Of a DNA stretch of 55,404 nt, positions 23,699 to 34,145 are shown in pieces. The notes below the pieces were generated by a model, which saw nothing but the letters and a program-made list of their open reading frames with translations, had not been told where the DNA came from and made no database searches. This stretch comes from Endozoicomonas arenosclerae (lineage in GTDB: Bacteria; Pseudomonadota; Gammaproteobacteria; Pseudomonadales; Endozoicomonadaceae). Location of the stretch: the NCBI RefSeq assembly GCF_001562015.1, contig NZ_LASA01000069.1, positions 1 to 55,404 of the forward strand, in the 5' to 3' direction. The translations under genes and the position numbers were made by a program. Each line of letters begins with the position of its first letter. The stretch's first letter is position 1.

Positions 23699-24145
23699 AT
23701 GAAAATTTGGGTTGATGCTGATGCCTGCCCGGTGGTGATCAAGGAAATTCTTTTCAGAGCCGCCGACAGAACTGAAACCCCGCTGACTCTGGTGGCCAAT
23801 CAGCCGCTCAGGGTTCCGGGGTCCCGCTTTATAAAATCCCTTCAGGTAGCCTCTGGCTTTGATGTAGCGGACGATGAAATCGTGAGAAGAGTCGAGCCCG
23901 GGGAGCTGGTGATTACCAATGATATTCCCCTGGCTGCTGAAGTGATTGAGAAGGGGTGTACTGCTCTTAGCACTAGAGGAGAGTTATTCACGGAAGACAA
24001 TATCAAGGCCCGCCTCAATATGCGTGACTTTCTGGATACTTTGCGCTCAAGCGGTATTGAGTCCGGTGGGCCTCCTGCTTTGAGCCAGAGTGACCGTCAG
24101 CAGTTTGCCAACCAGCTGGATAAATGGCTGGCCAGCAATCGCTGA
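23699..24145 (+). CDS. yaiI: YaiI/YqxD (UPF0178, DUF188) family protein
   Basis: A 148-residue protein with the diagnostic start [20 protein letters not shown] (20 residues) and later [25 protein letters not shown] and [12 protein letters not shown]. The family has a PIN/NYN-like nuclease fold with conserved Asp residues (here DADA and TNDIPLA), but its role is not established. It ends before a strong terminator. Confidence 0.9.
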   Translation: MKIWVDADACPVVIKEILFRAADRTETPLTLVANQPLRVPGSRFIKSLQVASGFDVADDEIVRRVEPGELVITNDIPLAAEVIEKGCTALSTRGELFTEDNIKARLNMRDFLDTLRSSGIESGGPPALSQSDRQQFANQLDKWLASNR

Positions 24146-24160
24146 AACTTAAGTTATCGT

Positions 24161-24203
24161 GAAGAACCTTTTACTGCTCATGTGATAAAAGGTTCTTTCT
24201 TTA
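24161..24203 (+). terminator. Intrinsic terminator after yaiI
   Basis: AAGAACCTTTTA / TAAAAGGTTCTT with a 12-base loop, followed by TCTTT. Confidence 0.85.
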
Positions 24204-24231
24204 GCGTCTAGAGCGGCCTAGCGTAAATACA

Positions 24232-24368
24232 CATACAAACTCCTTTCTGAGCTCGAAACTCCATTCGTCCTGCGCTTGATACATTCATCCTGAACTCGAT
24301 ACTCCGTTCATCCTGAGCTTGTCGAAGGATGCCGGTCATGCACACTTCGACAGGCTCAGTGCGAACGG
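24232..24368. repeat. Dispersed inverted repeat with degenerate tandem half-units
   Basis: CGTTCATCCTGAGCTTGTCG (AAGG) at about 24305-24328 pairs with CTTCGACAGGCTCAGTGCGA (ACGG) at 24345-24368. Three imperfect copies of the left half (TTTCTGAGCTCGAAACTCC, TCGTCCTGCGCTTGATAC, TTCATCCTGAACTCGATACT) precede it. Similar unit at 21957. Confidence 0.75.
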
Positions 24369-24392
24369 TATAGGGTTTGGCGCTAGGCTGTA

Positions 24393-26318
24393 CTAGGCTT
24401 GATCCAGAAGTTGGTTGATCACAGATGGGTCAGCCAGCGTACTCAAATCCCCCAGGTTATCCCTTTCTCCCTGAGCCAGTTTACGCAGAATCCGTCGCAT
24501 GATTTTGCCAGAGCGTGTCTTGGGCAGAGCCGGGCAGGGGTGAAGGGTTTCCGGGCGAGCAAATGAGCCGATTTCACTGGCCACCAGATCGGACAGAGAT
24601 TGTTTCAGCGCTTCTGTTACTTCTACGCCGTCCATAGGAGTGATGAAAGCGTAGATACTTTCACCTTTTACTTCATGGGGAACGCCCACCACCGCAGCTT
24701 CTGCGATGGCTTCATGAAGCACCAGAGCGCTTTCTATTTCAGCGGTTCCCAAGCGGTGACCTGATACGTTGATCACATCATCCATTCTGCCGGTGATCTG
24801 GTAGAAACCATTTTCATCCCGGCGAGCACCGTCTCCGGTGAAGTAATAACCAGGATATTGGCTGAAGTAGGTGTCGATGATTCGCTGGTGATTGCCATAA
24901 ACCGTACGAATCTGGCTGGGCCATGAACCGGTAATCACCAGACTGCCCTGTCCGGGGCCGACGATTTCATTGCCATCGTTATCAAGAATGGCGGGGCGAA
25001 TACCCAGGAAAGGCAGGGTCGCAAATCCAGGCTTCAGTGCGGTGGCTCCAGGCATCGGCGTAATCATCATGCCGCCTGTTTCTGTCTGCCACCAGGAATC
25101 AATAATCGGGCAACGCTCTTCACCCACACATTGGTAATACCATTGCCAGGCTTCCGGATTGATAGGCTCACCAACGGTGCCCAGAATTTTCAAACTATCG
25201 CGTGAAGTTCGCTTAACGTATTCATCCCCTTTGGCCATCAAGGCTCTGATCGCTGTAGGGGCGGTGTAGAGAATGTTGACCTGATGACGGTCGACAATTT
25301 CCCAGATTCTGGAAGCGTCGGGCCAGAAAGGAACACCTTCGTGCATGACCATAGTCACACCGTTAGAAAGTGGACCATAGACGATATAAGAGTGCCCGGT
25401 GATCCAGCCAACGTCCGCACCACACCAGTAAATGTCGCCTTCGTGATAATCAAAAACATAATGGAACGTGACAGTGGTGTAGAGAAGGTATCCGGCAGTA
25501 CTGTGTAAAACGCCTTTAGGTTTTCCGGTAGAGCCTGAAGTGTACAGAATGAACAAAGGGTCTTCTGACTCCATGACCTCGGGGTCACAGGTGCTGGACT
25601 GACTTTCTGTCAGCTCGCGATAAGAAATATCCCGGCCTTCCTGCCATTCAATTTCTGTACCGGTTCGCTCGTAAACAACCACAGTGCTGACGTCCGGGCA
25701 CTCTTCCAGAGCTTCGTCGGTATTCTGTTTGAGAGGAATCTTCTTACCGCCACGAACACCTTCATCGGCAGTAATGACAGCACGACAGCCACAGTCGAGA
25801 ATACGGTCACGAAGAGAGTGAGGAGAAAAGCCACCAAAGACAACGGAGTGCACTGCACCAATGCGGGCACAGGCAAGCATGGCAAATACAGCTTCAGGCA
25901 CCATGGGCATGTAGATACAGACACGATCACCCCGGTTAACGCCCTGTGCCTTTAAACCATTGGCAAGTTTGCAGACCTCATCATGCAGTTCCTGATAGGT
26001 GATCTTGCGTTGCAGATCGGGTGTGTCGCCTTCCCAGATAATGGCTACCTGATCGGCTCTGTTTTCCAGGTGCCTGTCAATGCAGTTGAAACTTGCGTTC
26101 AACTGACCACCCCTGAACCAGTTCACCTCACAATTTTTGAAGTCACCTTCATAAACAGAGTCCCAGGGACGAAACCATTCCAGGTAACGTTCTGCCTTAC
26201 TGCCCCAGAACGCTTCCGGATTCTCCAAGGAATAGCGATAGAGCTTCTGGTATTTTTCTTCGCTTATCCATGCGTCTTTAAAGGCCTCGGGAACCGGATA
26301 GTTTGTTGCCTGGGTCAT
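24393..26318 (-). CDS. acs: Acetyl-CoA synthetase
   Basis: A 641-residue AMP-forming acetate:CoA ligase. Visible motifs are the P-loop-like [15 protein letters not shown] (about residue 262), WWQTETGG (about 412), [13 protein letters not shown] and the C-terminal [11 protein letters not shown], whose Lys is the acetylation-controlled catalytic residue. Length equals the family norm. It activates acetate in the cytoplasm. It is a single gene between the repeat region and the iuc operon. Confidence 0.97.
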   Translation of the reverse strand: MTQATNYPVPEAFKDAWISEEKYQKLYRYSLENPEAFWGSKAERYLEWFRPWDSVYEGDFKNCEVNWFRGGQLNASFNCIDRHLENRADQVAIIWEGDTPDLQRKITYQELHDEVCKLANGLKAQGVNRGDRVCIYMPMVPEAVFAMLACARIGAVHSVVFGGFSPHSLRDRILDCGCRAVITADEGVRGGKKIPLKQNTDEALEECPDVSTVVVYERTGTEIEWQEGRDISYRELTESQSSTCDPEVMESEDPLFILYTSGSTGKPKGVLHSTAGYLLYTTVTFHYVFDYHEGDIYWCGADVGWITGHSYIVYGPLSNGVTMVMHEGVPFWPDASRIWEIVDRHQVNILYTAPTAIRALMAKGDEYVKRTSRDSLKILGTVGEPINPEAWQWYYQCVGEERCPIIDSWWQTETGGMMITPMPGATALKPGFATLPFLGIRPAILDNDGNEIVGPGQGSLVITGSWPSQIRTVYGNHQRIIDTYFSQYPGYYFTGDGARRDENGFYQITGRMDDVINVSGHRLGTAEIESALVLHEAIAEAAVVGVPHEVKGESIYAFITPMDGVEVTEALKQSLSDLVASEIGSFARPETLHPCPALPKTRSGKIMRRILRKLAQGERDNLGDLSTLADPSVINQLLDQA

Positions 26319-26436
26319 GGCATCTCACCTGCCTCTTCTTTTAAAAAAGTTCATCCAGTATAGAAGCCGCTGTGTTGCTGAGAGATTAATTCAAAAAATC
26401 TTCTTTTATGAAAGTGAATTATTTTTTGCACCAATG

Positions 26437-26473
26437 TGCAGACAGGTTCTGTGACACTCAGAGCCTGTCTGCA
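26437..26473. terminator. Strong hairpin after iucD
   Basis: TGCAGACAGGTTCTG and CAGAGCCTGTCTGCA are 15-base arms with one G-U, loop of 7. It lies 9 bases beyond the iucD stop. No clear T-run follows on either strand, so it may stabilise the mRNA 3' end instead of stopping transcription by itself. Confidence 0.6.
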
Positions 26474-26481
26474 GATGATAT

Positions 26482-27771
26482 TTACCAGTTGATTAAACTG
26501 CCTGGCTGATGAATTGAGAAAACTTCTCTATCAGCCAGGTCGTTGATAATGGTGGCAGATCGCCAGGCTGCCAGGCTTAGCTGAGGTTCGGCAATACCGT
26601 GGCTGTGTAAGCCGGCATTCACTGCGTAGACACGCCTGTCTTCTGGGCCATCCCAATCCATCCTGAAACTGGAAGAAAGTTGGAATCGGTTCTGCTCGTC
26701 CAGGTTCAGCCGGGATTGTATGGGCTCAAGGTATTGAGGAAGACGGTTTTCAAAGCCGGTACACAAAATAATGATATCTGCGCACAGTATTTCATCTTCA
26801 CCAGAAAGAGCGTTTGCCAGTTGTAGCTCGTGGAATCCAGCTGTCGATTGGCTTAATCCCGTCAGGGTTCTGTCTGGCAGTAGATGCCAGTTGCATTGAG
26901 CTTCAGTCAGATACGTGCGGTCATAAAGTTCCCGATAAAGCTCCAGCAGATAGGCAGGTGTTATGCCGTCGCTCGCCAGCTTCTGATATTGGACAATGGT
27001 TGCTTTTCTGTCTTTGGGCAGAGCGAGGAAGCGACTGACATAATCAGGCGTAAAGTACTCATTTGTGAACGGACTTTCGTCCAGTGGCTCAAAGCTGGCC
27101 CTTCGGGAAACCCACTGAATGTCTTCAGCTTTGCCCCACTGTTCACGAAGTGTATTCAGGAAAACTTCAGCACCGGTTTGTCCGCCACCAATAATCGCTA
27201 CCCGTTTGCCTCTGAAGTCCAGGTTGCGAGTCATCAGTTCACTGGCATGAAAACAGTTTTGACCCAGAAGGTTTCTGGAACATTCTGGAACAAAGGGAAC
27301 TTTACCTGTGCCCAGGCAAAGGTTTTTAGCCCTGAAGGTTTCTTTGTCTGATCTAAGGGTGAAGTGGTTGTCTTCAAAGTTTACTTCCCTGACTTCAGCA
27401 TCAAACTGCAGTGATTGCAGGTTTTCAGCCACCCAACTCATATAGGCGACAAACTCGTTGCGACTGATCACCATCTTCTCTGTGGATAAAAAGGAATAAA
27501 ACCGCCCCTTTTCCACAAGGAATGACAAGAAAGACCAGCGGCTGGTCGGTTGTACGGCAGTGACCAGATCTTTCAGGCAGGAGGTCTGCATATGGGCACC
27601 CGGTAACATCAGGCCGGGGTGCCAGCCAAAGGAAGGCTTCTTTTCAAAAAATCGCACGTTGAGATCGGGCTGGCTGTCCAGCAGAGCCGCAAGGCTCAGG
27701 TTAAAAGGGCCAGAACCCAGTCCAGCCAGATCAAGCACTTCGGATGCTTCCTGATAATTCACTAACTTCAT
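26482..27771 (-). CDS. iucD: L-lysine N6-monooxygenase (IucD)
   Basis: A 429-residue flavin N-hydroxylase. FAD site: LAGLGSGPFNLSLAAL at the start. NADPH site: VAIIGGGQTGAEVFLN (about 190). Late motif: ATGF-like LCTGFENRLP. HGIAEPQLSLAAWRSA near the end and DESPFTNEYFTPDY match IucD of aerobactin as I recall it, so lysine is the likely substrate. Its ATG overlaps the iucC stop (ATGA). It makes N6-hydroxylysine, the first step of the pathway; cytoplasmic. Confidence 0.92.
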   Translation of the reverse strand: MKLVNYQEASEVLDLAGLGSGPFNLSLAALLDSQPDLNVRFFEKKPSFGWHPGLMLPGAHMQTSCLKDLVTAVQPTSRWSFLSFLVEKGRFYSFLSTEKMVISRNEFVAYMSWVAENLQSLQFDAEVREVNFEDNHFTLRSDKETFRAKNLCLGTGKVPFVPECSRNLLGQNCFHASELMTRNLDFRGKRVAIIGGGQTGAEVFLNTLREQWGKAEDIQWVSRRASFEPLDESPFTNEYFTPDYVSRFLALPKDRKATIVQYQKLASDGITPAYLLELYRELYDRTYLTEAQCNWHLLPDRTLTGLSQSTAGFHELQLANALSGEDEILCADIIILCTGFENRLPQYLEPIQSRLNLDEQNRFQLSSSFRMDWDGPEDRRVYAVNAGLHSHGIAEPQLSLAAWRSATIINDLADREVFSIHQPGSLINW

Positions 27772-29579
27772 ACTTCTTCCCTGAGTGTCATGGCTAACGG
27801 GTTGTTAAGTGGAGAGCCCAGTTCGGGCAGTGGGCGCTCAGTGCTGTCGCCATAGCCCAGCTTGAAGCGGACACGGTTGAGACAGACTCTGGCCATTTCC
27901 GGCTTGAACAGATCAAAGAGTTTGAATCGTTCTTCCAGTTCGGGGTGTTCATGGATATAGCTTTGCAACTGTTCACCCAGGAGCTGATAAAAGCGGTGTT
28001 CAGAGAAACCTTTCTCAGCCATAGCAGCAGAAATAAAGCGCAGTACCGTGACAAAGTGACCGGTTTGCAAATCATGTATCAGATATTCTGCCGGCAACCT
28101 GACTGTCACGGATCGTGCATAGTCACTCAAACTGTTGAGCTCAGGGAAAGGCTGATCTACCAGCCTTAAATCACCCTGAAAGTCTTTCAGAGCCACTCGG
28201 GAAGGTTGATTATTCTGGTCCAGAACCAGAGTGATGTTTTGTCCGTGCGCTACAAGTCCAACGCCGTATTTACAGAGCAGGTGATAAAGAGGAATCACAA
28301 CGGCATCAAACAATTTACGCAGCCACTCATCGGCAGTCAGCCCTGAACGGTGAATGTACTCGTTGATGAGAGGGTAGCCATAGCCGTCTTTCTGAAACAG
28401 GGTTGCGATCAGAATGGCTTTTTCACCGGGATCGGTTTGGGCATGCACACTCTGTCGCCAGATGCAGCCCAGCATTTCATGGTAACGATAAGGTGCATCC
28501 TGTACCTGTTCGAACAGAGGGTTGGGATAAAAAGCCCCTGCCGGTTCTTCAAGAATAATGGTTCTACAGCTGGCCAGTGTTTTGTCGGTACTGGCAAGGT
28601 CATTCAACCAGCGCGAGATCATCGGGCCGGCCTTGATATAACGACCAGGGATACCCCGATAGCAGGATGTGTTCAAAATCGAGAGCGGCAACTTGATATT
28701 CAACTGTTCAGGCCGCTTCAAATTTGAGAGTGTTCTCAGGGATTGCTGAGGCAGCATCGGATCACCAAAGGCTCCGAGGTGAATGATGTGCCCTGCAGCA
28801 ATCTCTGCAGCGAACATATTCACCAGTCGGTTGCTCCACTGCCAGGGGTGAACCGGTAACAGAAAAAACTGGTCGGAATCAATTTCAAAAGTCTGGCAGA
28901 CTTCTCTCAGACGCTGCTGTTCTTCACTGTCCATGACGGCATTCAGAAGATCGGCTTCTTTCAGATCTTCAATCAGGGACAACTGGCACTGGCTGCGTTT
29001 CAAAGCGAGCCACTCCAACTGAATACCAGGCAGAAACTCTGTGGCATAGGCTTCATAGTCATCTTTTCCCCAGCCCAGACGACCTTTACTGACAGTGACT
29101 TTAGGGTGACCGTCAAGGAAGCATTGGAGCTGATCGTCGTCCAGTTCAATCATTTTGGCTGCACTGAGCTGGTGATAATTCTGTTGAACCCGGACTTCTG
29201 CCATCAGGGTGTTAGCCAGCTCTTCCAGGAAGTTTGCCAATGTTGCCGAGTCCAACCCGAGCTCTTCCCGTGCATCAATGAAGAACTGGCTGGCTTCCAG
29301 CGCTGATTCACTGGGACGGCTCAAATAAGTTCGACTGATTGAAGACGGATCGATCAGGAGTTGATCCCAGATGCTCTTCCAGGCATGAAAGCGGTAATGG
29401 ATGCCACTCTTCAGCTCCAGAATGTATAAGCCATCCTCAACCTCAATCGGCTGAATTGCTTCTTCCCAACTGAGTTCGCTGAGGGTTTTCGACAACAGTC
29501 GCAGATTGGCGGTATGCCACTGCGCTTTTTGTGCGTCTATAGCTGAGTGATTTTGTGAAAGGGTGACTGCCTGATTCAC
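27768..29579 (-). CDS. iucC: IucC-like NIS siderophore synthetase
   Basis: A 603-residue IucA/IucC-family synthetase, which joins the second acyl-hydroxylysine to the citrate intermediate. Visible: LLPVHPWQWSNRLVNMF (about 240), LPLSILNTSCYRGIPGRYI (IucA/IucC core), VGLVAHGQNITLVLD and the C-terminal FhuF-like ferric reductase-type domain (VLRFISAAMAEKG onward). The start is GTG overlapping the iucB stop (CTGTGA). Length is normal. Third gene of the operon. Confidence 0.92.
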   Translation of the reverse strand: MNQAVTLSQNHSAIDAQKAQWHTANLRLLSKTLSELSWEEAIQPIEVEDGLYILELKSGIHYRFHAWKSIWDQLLIDPSSISRTYLSRPSESALEASQFFIDAREELGLDSATLANFLEELANTLMAEVRVQQNYHQLSAAKMIELDDDQLQCFLDGHPKVTVSKGRLGWGKDDYEAYATEFLPGIQLEWLALKRSQCQLSLIEDLKEADLLNAVMDSEEQQRLREVCQTFEIDSDQFFLLPVHPWQWSNRLVNMFAAEIAAGHIIHLGAFGDPMLPQQSLRTLSNLKRPEQLNIKLPLSILNTSCYRGIPGRYIKAGPMISRWLNDLASTDKTLASCRTIILEEPAGAFYPNPLFEQVQDAPYRYHEMLGCIWRQSVHAQTDPGEKAILIATLFQKDGYGYPLINEYIHRSGLTADEWLRKLFDAVVIPLYHLLCKYGVGLVAHGQNITLVLDQNNQPSRVALKDFQGDLRLVDQPFPELNSLSDYARSVTVRLPAEYLIHDLQTGHFVTVLRFISAAMAEKGFSEHRFYQLLGEQLQSYIHEHPELEERFKLFDLFKPEMARVCLNRVRFKLGYGDSTERPLPELGSPLNNPLAMTLREEV

Positions 29580-30595
29580 AGCTGAACCTCCTGAAAGAAG
29601 TTCTCTCTGTAACAGTTGAGCAGTGCTGCCCGCTTGTGTGGGAAATCAAACTCTTTGACAAAAGACCAGCCTGCAGGGGCGATCAGTTTCATCAGTCTCT
29701 TGTTGTCAGCCCTGGGCTCTCCTACCAGCCTAGTGGTTCTGGGGTCATCGAGAAACAGGAAGTGAGTAAAAGCCTTGGTCCAGCTGTTGGAGTAACGCTT
29801 GCCCAGAAAGTCCATGTTGCCCACCAGAAGGTGAAACCCCCTGTCCCAGGGTTGGCAGTCGTAATAGGGTGCAATCCGATCTTCCAAAGCCCAGTAAGCT
29901 TCAAAATACCCAAAAGGTTCACCGTTAAAACTGCCAATCAGTGGCCAGGTTCGACGGTCTTTTAACAGTGACAGTAGGTACTCTTTGAGTTCTTCCCTGC
30001 TTTGGGCCATCTCCCAGAATTCTGCCACACGGGGCTGGTTCATCCAGCTGTGGAACAGATCCAGATCCTGCTCCAGATCAATGGTCCTGAACGAAACAGT
30101 GACATCATTGTGATAATCATATCGTTTATAAACGACACCTGATGGCTGTACCTCACGCAGAGGATGAACGACTCCCTTTTCATTTTCGGTCCAGATTTCC
30201 GGGATCAGTTGGGCATCTTTCTGCCAATGCCAAAGAGTGCGGTTTTGGTAGAAGCCTGAGCGGTAACTGATGCCATGACCTGTATTCTCAAGTCGTTGGT
30301 GAATCAGCCCTGATCCTGACAGCCTTTCTGTTAAAGAAGGAGCCAGATGAATCTCGCTCTGCTGGTTATTGTTTGAGAAAAGACAATCCAGCGCAGCAGC
30401 TATCAGGTGATCAGGAATAACTTCGGGTAAATCCGATTCGTTGGCGGCAGCAAGGAAAAGCCCATCCTGATCCTTCAGATTCAGTAACAGCGACTGTTCA
30501 TCGTCATTGATAGCAAGACCGCTGGATGAGAGCCATTGCAGCGAGATGGTCTGATTGAGTGCTCCCGGAAGAGTGATTTTTGATTTTGTTGTCAT
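29576..30595 (-). CDS. iucB: IucB-like N-acetyltransferase
   Basis: A 339-residue GNAT enzyme that acetylates N6-hydroxylysine. The C-terminal half carries the IucB pattern: FHSWMNQPRVAEFWEM, GSFNGEPFGYFEAYWA, YDCQPWDRGFHLLVG and RLVGEPRADNKRLMKL. The N-terminal half is a weaker, substrate-specific domain. ATG 30595 is preferred because AGGGA lies seven bases ahead; the open frame continues to a TTG at 30679, overlapping iucA. The 64-base gap to iucA then has room for this leader. Confidence 0.9.
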   Translation of the reverse strand: MTTKSKITLPGALNQTISLQWLSSSGLAINDDEQSLLLNLKDQDGLFLAAANESDLPEVIPDHLIAAALDCLFSNNNQQSEIHLAPSLTERLSGSGLIHQRLENTGHGISYRSGFYQNRTLWHWQKDAQLIPEIWTENEKGVVHPLREVQPSGVVYKRYDYHNDVTVSFRTIDLEQDLDLFHSWMNQPRVAEFWEMAQSREELKEYLLSLLKDRRTWPLIGSFNGEPFGYFEAYWALEDRIAPYYDCQPWDRGFHLLVGNMDFLGKRYSNSWTKAFTHFLFLDDPRTTRLVGEPRADNKRLMKLIAPAGWSFVKEFDFPHKRAALLNCYRENFFQEVQL

Positions 30596-30659
30596 GGCTA
30601 TCCCTAAAATGCCCATAGCGAGAGAAAGAGAGTCTGAAATAATGAAACTTTGATCAGGA

Positions 30660-32591
30660 TCAGTCGTTTTTCCGGTCAACCTGACTGAATTCGTACAGTG
30701 GATTTCTCATGGAGTGGTAAACGTCCATAGGATCCTTCAGGGTGTTCTCGTTGATATTGCAGTAGGCGCAGTAGAAGTTGCCCTTGGACCAGAGTTCTCG
30801 GCTGTCGAGTATGTAATCCAGACAGCTGGTATCACCGCGACCCTGCTTTCTCAGAGTGTTCAGAAACTGATAGAGAGACGATAAGAGTGCCTTTTCCGGG
30901 AGTATCTTGCTGGCTCCCAGGGCACTGATTACACCAAAAGTAGAATTGATCAGCAGATAGTATGTGAACAGGCGATTACCCAACTGTTCGCTGACATGGT
31001 GCTCTTTCTCTTCGTCTGCCTGTGGCAGATGATCCTTCAAAAGTTTTCTGGCGAGATGGCTATATCCTGTGCCCTGGCAATCACGGAAGTACGCTTGCTC
31101 AGGGTAGCCCTGCGGCATGCGGATCAGCAGGTTTTGCTGGTGGGCACCGAACAGCAAACCAAAGTCAGACTGTCCTATTACTAATGGTTCCACGACATTG
31201 GATAGATATTGGCCAAACCATTTCTGGGCGATAACGTCAGGCTTTGTCTTTTCCCTTACTGCCAACTCCCTGATCAGGTTGATCAGTCTGGATTCTCCGG
31301 CAGGGTTATCCTGGGTGAGGCTGGCCAGAAGCTCTGTGCAATTGTTGATAGCAGCCCGGTTGAAGGGGTTTTCACGGAGAACGATCATGGTTTCAGGCAA
31401 GACCTGGCCATCTCCACCTTTGATGGCAGCATGAGCCGGCTCGGTAATGATTTCGAAGTCCGGGTAGAGGGCTTTCAGCTCTGCGCCCACGGGTGTCTGG
31501 TATTTAACCTGATGGATTTCCTTGCCCCGGATGACTTCCTTGGGAAGCAGGTGGCGAATGGAGTTGGTCAGTTTTACGCTGAGCGAATACTTCAACATAA
31601 AGGAGGCATGAGTCGCATGGATAGAGCGCACTGAAGATGTGGCGCGCCAGTCACTGCCATGCAAGCCGTAGTCTATGAGTTTGCCCTCGCTGAGAAGCTG
31701 CTGGATGTAAGTGTTTTTCAACCATTGTTGAGCCTGCCAGGGATGGGCAGGTAACAGGGTTTGATACTCAGGAATATCACTGAGAAAACTGTTGGAAATC
31801 TCAGGGTCTTCGTCTGCCAGTCGATGGGTTAATTCATGAAAGGAAAGTTCATGAACACTGTCTGCTTCCAGAAGGCTGGCATCAATAGAAAACCAGTGCA
31901 GTTGGAAACTGTTTCCGTATTCAGGAATGAAACGTTCCGAGTCTTCAGCAGTAAACTGATCACGGCTTTTTGGGGTTGGATGAACAGAATGACCAACAAA
32001 CAACGCCTGCTCGGAAGATTGGAAGTCGATAGAGCCTGAAAACACGCTTTCCAGATCATCCTGTCTTATTTCCATCACTGACTGAATGTTTTCAATGCTG
32101 CTTTTTACCCGGTTTAGAAACACCTTTCTGTGATCGGTTTCAGTATTCCAAAGTGCATTTTCTTCAATGATTAATTCAACGGCTTCGGTGAAAGCTATTT
32201 TATGGATTGAATGATCTTTATTATTAATTAAGGCGATCGGGTTAATAAACTGATGTCTGCCACTGGAAGATAAATGTTTAATGTAAATTAAAAGAGTCTT
32301 ATCGCTGTTATTCAGTGGGATTGAAACGGCAGCTTCAGCCTGATCAGGAACAATCCAGTTTGATTTTACAGGTGCATCTTTCAGATAGGTGCTATGACAG
32401 TCTACAGACTCCTGTGTCCAGCCATTCCACTCTCTCAGCAAGGCATTGAAAAAACAACCCGAGCTTAGGGATTCCGCCTGTTTATAGCTATTTAAAGAAC
32501 CGTTAAGAAAGCGGCTCTGATTTTTATTAGACTGGCTTTGAGTAGTTTTGGAAACTACTTGTTCAAGGGATGGAGTGGACACTGACATCAT
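30660..32591 (-). CDS. iucA: IucA-like NIS siderophore synthetase
   Basis: A 643-residue IucA/IucC-family synthetase expected to couple citrate to the first N6-acetyl-N6-hydroxylysine. Core motifs: VGHSVHPTPKSRDQF (about 190), LLPAHPWQAQQWL (about 270), MLKYSLSVKLTNSIRHL (about 330), LLFGAHQQNLLIRM and YFRDCQGTGYS (about 495). C-terminus has YCAYCNINENTL, like the IucA end. Two ATG codons are adjacent (32591, 32588); GGAGA stands before them, so the second is likelier. First gene of the iucABCD operon, divergent from the exporter. Confidence 0.92.
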   Translation of the reverse strand: MMSVSTPSLEQVVSKTTQSQSNKNQSRFLNGSLNSYKQAESLSSGCFFNALLREWNGWTQESVDCHSTYLKDAPVKSNWIVPDQAEAAVSIPLNNSDKTLLIYIKHLSSSGRHQFINPIALINNKDHSIHKIAFTEAVELIIEENALWNTETDHRKVFLNRVKSSIENIQSVMEIRQDDLESVFSGSIDFQSSEQALFVGHSVHPTPKSRDQFTAEDSERFIPEYGNSFQLHWFSIDASLLEADSVHELSFHELTHRLADEDPEISNSFLSDIPEYQTLLPAHPWQAQQWLKNTYIQQLLSEGKLIDYGLHGSDWRATSSVRSIHATHASFMLKYSLSVKLTNSIRHLLPKEVIRGKEIHQVKYQTPVGAELKALYPDFEIITEPAHAAIKGGDGQVLPETMIVLRENPFNRAAINNCTELLASLTQDNPAGESRLINLIRELAVREKTKPDVIAQKWFGQYLSNVVEPLVIGQSDFGLLFGAHQQNLLIRMPQGYPEQAYFRDCQGTGYSHLARKLLKDHLPQADEEKEHHVSEQLGNRLFTYYLLINSTFGVISALGASKILPEKALLSSLYQFLNTLRKQGRGDTSCLDYILDSRELWSKGNFYCAYCNINENTLKDPMDVYHSMRNPLYEFSQVDRKND

Positions 32592-32886
32592 TCTCCAGAT
32601 GGTCTAGTTAACTTGATTTTTCTTATCGCTCATAATTAAATAGCGAGAATTTTTATTCGTCCATGGCTGTCTTTTCAGGATCATTGAATGACAATGATCT
32701 TGTTGTTCTCTGCTTAATTTCAGAAAGCATCAAAAAATAATTAAAATCAGTAATTCTCAGCGCATGTCTTAATTACGCCACCCTCAATTCTGATTAAGGT
32801 TTTAATTCAGTGGTGGGCAAGTTGGGTTTGCATTCTAAGTGAGAATCGTTATCATTTGCAACAATTCAAAACAACAGACATGAACC
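32592..32886. promoter_or_regulatory. Divergent iucA / MFS control region with a Fur box
   Basis: TGAGAAT-C-GTTATCA at 32840-32854 is a 7-1-7 Fur box 33 bases ahead of the MFS start. Towards iucA the sequence is AT-rich, with a weaker AGCGAGAATTTTTATTCG (32642-32659) that may be a degenerate Fur site. Iron repression of both transcripts is the natural reading. Confidence 0.7.
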
Positions 32887-34140
32887 ATGCAACAAAATGA
32901 GCTTGGCCCTGTCGCGATAGAACCGGCTTACGAGGCCGGGGGCAGAAGAATAAAAAACCTCTGCAGGTTTGCCTCCGTGTTTATGCTTGGTGCCGGGCAA
33001 ACTACGTTATTAATCAGCCTGCCGGCGATTGTTGAAGAAACGGGGCTGGGTTATGGCCTGTTGACGCTTATGGTGGCCCTGGGAACCTGCTTATTTATTT
33101 TTTCGGCCCCTCTCTGGGGGCGGATCAGTGATCGTTATGGCCGAAAACCTGTGGTGGTGTCAGGCCTTTTTGGTTTCTCAGCGAGTTTCTTGATACTGGC
33201 TCTGGCTATCTATGGTCTGATGTCAGGCCTTATGGGTCAGACGCTGGCTGTTGGTTTGATGTTTTTTGCCAGAACACTCTACGGTTTGCTGGTATCCGGT
33301 TTGTATCCTGCTGTTCAGGCCTGGTCTATAGACGACAGCAGTTTATCTGACAGGGTGCGAAGTCTCAGTCGCATTACCGCAAGCATCAATGCTGGACGAC
33401 TGATCGGCCCATTGATACCGGCCATGTTGATTGCCGAGGGAAGTTTATTCCCTATTCTTGCACTGGTAGCTCTGGGTATTCCACTGTTACTGCAGGTCAT
33501 ACTGTTGGATACGGACAAGCCTTTAGAAAAGGATCTTAAAGAGAAAAAACAGGATCAGGGGCAGTTCAGCGCTTTGTTGAAATCAATCTGGCCAGTGTTA
33601 CTGGTGGCTTGTTCTGTCACCACACTGTTTGGGCTGCTCCAGTATCTTATGGGGCCTATTCTTCAGCAGCGCTTTGGTTATGACGGCCTGGCAGCCTCTG
33701 AGGTTCTGTCATTGCTGATGATGGTGGCCGCTTTTTCAACTGTTGTGGCTCACATGCTGGTATCCCGGTGGGTTCGTGACAGGCTGCTCTCATCAATAAA
33801 AATCGGAAGTGTTTTATTACTGGTCGGCAGCTTCCTGCTGATCACGGCAGCCAATATGTTCTGGCTGGTTGCAGGGCTGATGATCAGCGCTGCTTCCGTG
33901 GCCTTATTGACGCCCGTTTACACGGCTCTGGCTTCGGCTCAGGTGGAACAGAAACAGGGAATGTTGACCGGAGTGCTCAGCATGATCCACACAGTAGGTT
34001 ATACCCTGGGTGCTTTGCTGGCCGGATTAGGGGGAGTACTTGAAAATCAGTTGGCAGAAGTCTTTTGTATTTCTCTGGCTGCTTTGCTCCTGATGATTTC
34101 ATTCCTTCTGATTGATTCGCCCAAGAAACGTTTTTCATAG
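32887..34140 (+). CDS. MFS transporter, probable siderophore exporter
   Basis: A 417-residue major facilitator with 12 predicted helices. The loop 2-3 signature is clear (GRISDRYGRKPVVVSG). The central loop is charged (DTDKPLEKDLKEKKQDQ). Position between the biosynthesis operon and the uptake operon, under a Fur box, suggests that it exports the finished siderophore; the substrate is inferred from context. The next small gene starts five bases after its stop. Confidence 0.85.
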   Translation: MQQNELGPVAIEPAYEAGGRRIKNLCRFASVFMLGAGQTTLLISLPAIVEETGLGYGLLTLMVALGTCLFIFSAPLWGRISDRYGRKPVVVSGLFGFSASFLILALAIYGLMSGLMGQTLAVGLMFFARTLYGLLVSGLYPAVQAWSIDDSSLSDRVRSLSRITASINAGRLIGPLIPAMLIAEGSLFPILALVALGIPLLLQVILLDTDKPLEKDLKEKKQDQGQFSALLKSIWPVLLVACSVTTLFGLLQYLMGPILQQRFGYDGLAASEVLSLLMMVAAFSTVVAHMLVSRWVRDRLLSSIKIGSVLLLVGSFLLITAANMFWLVAGLMISAASVALLTPVYTALASAQVEQKQGMLTGVLSMIHTVGYTLGALLAGLGGVLENQLAEVFCISLAALLLMISFLLIDSPKKRFS

Positions 34141-34145
34141 AGAAC

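Noticed and set aside
32684-32702. Fur box in front of iucA at TGAATGACAATGATCTTG
   Set aside because: Only the left half resembles the consensus; too weak to list as a site.
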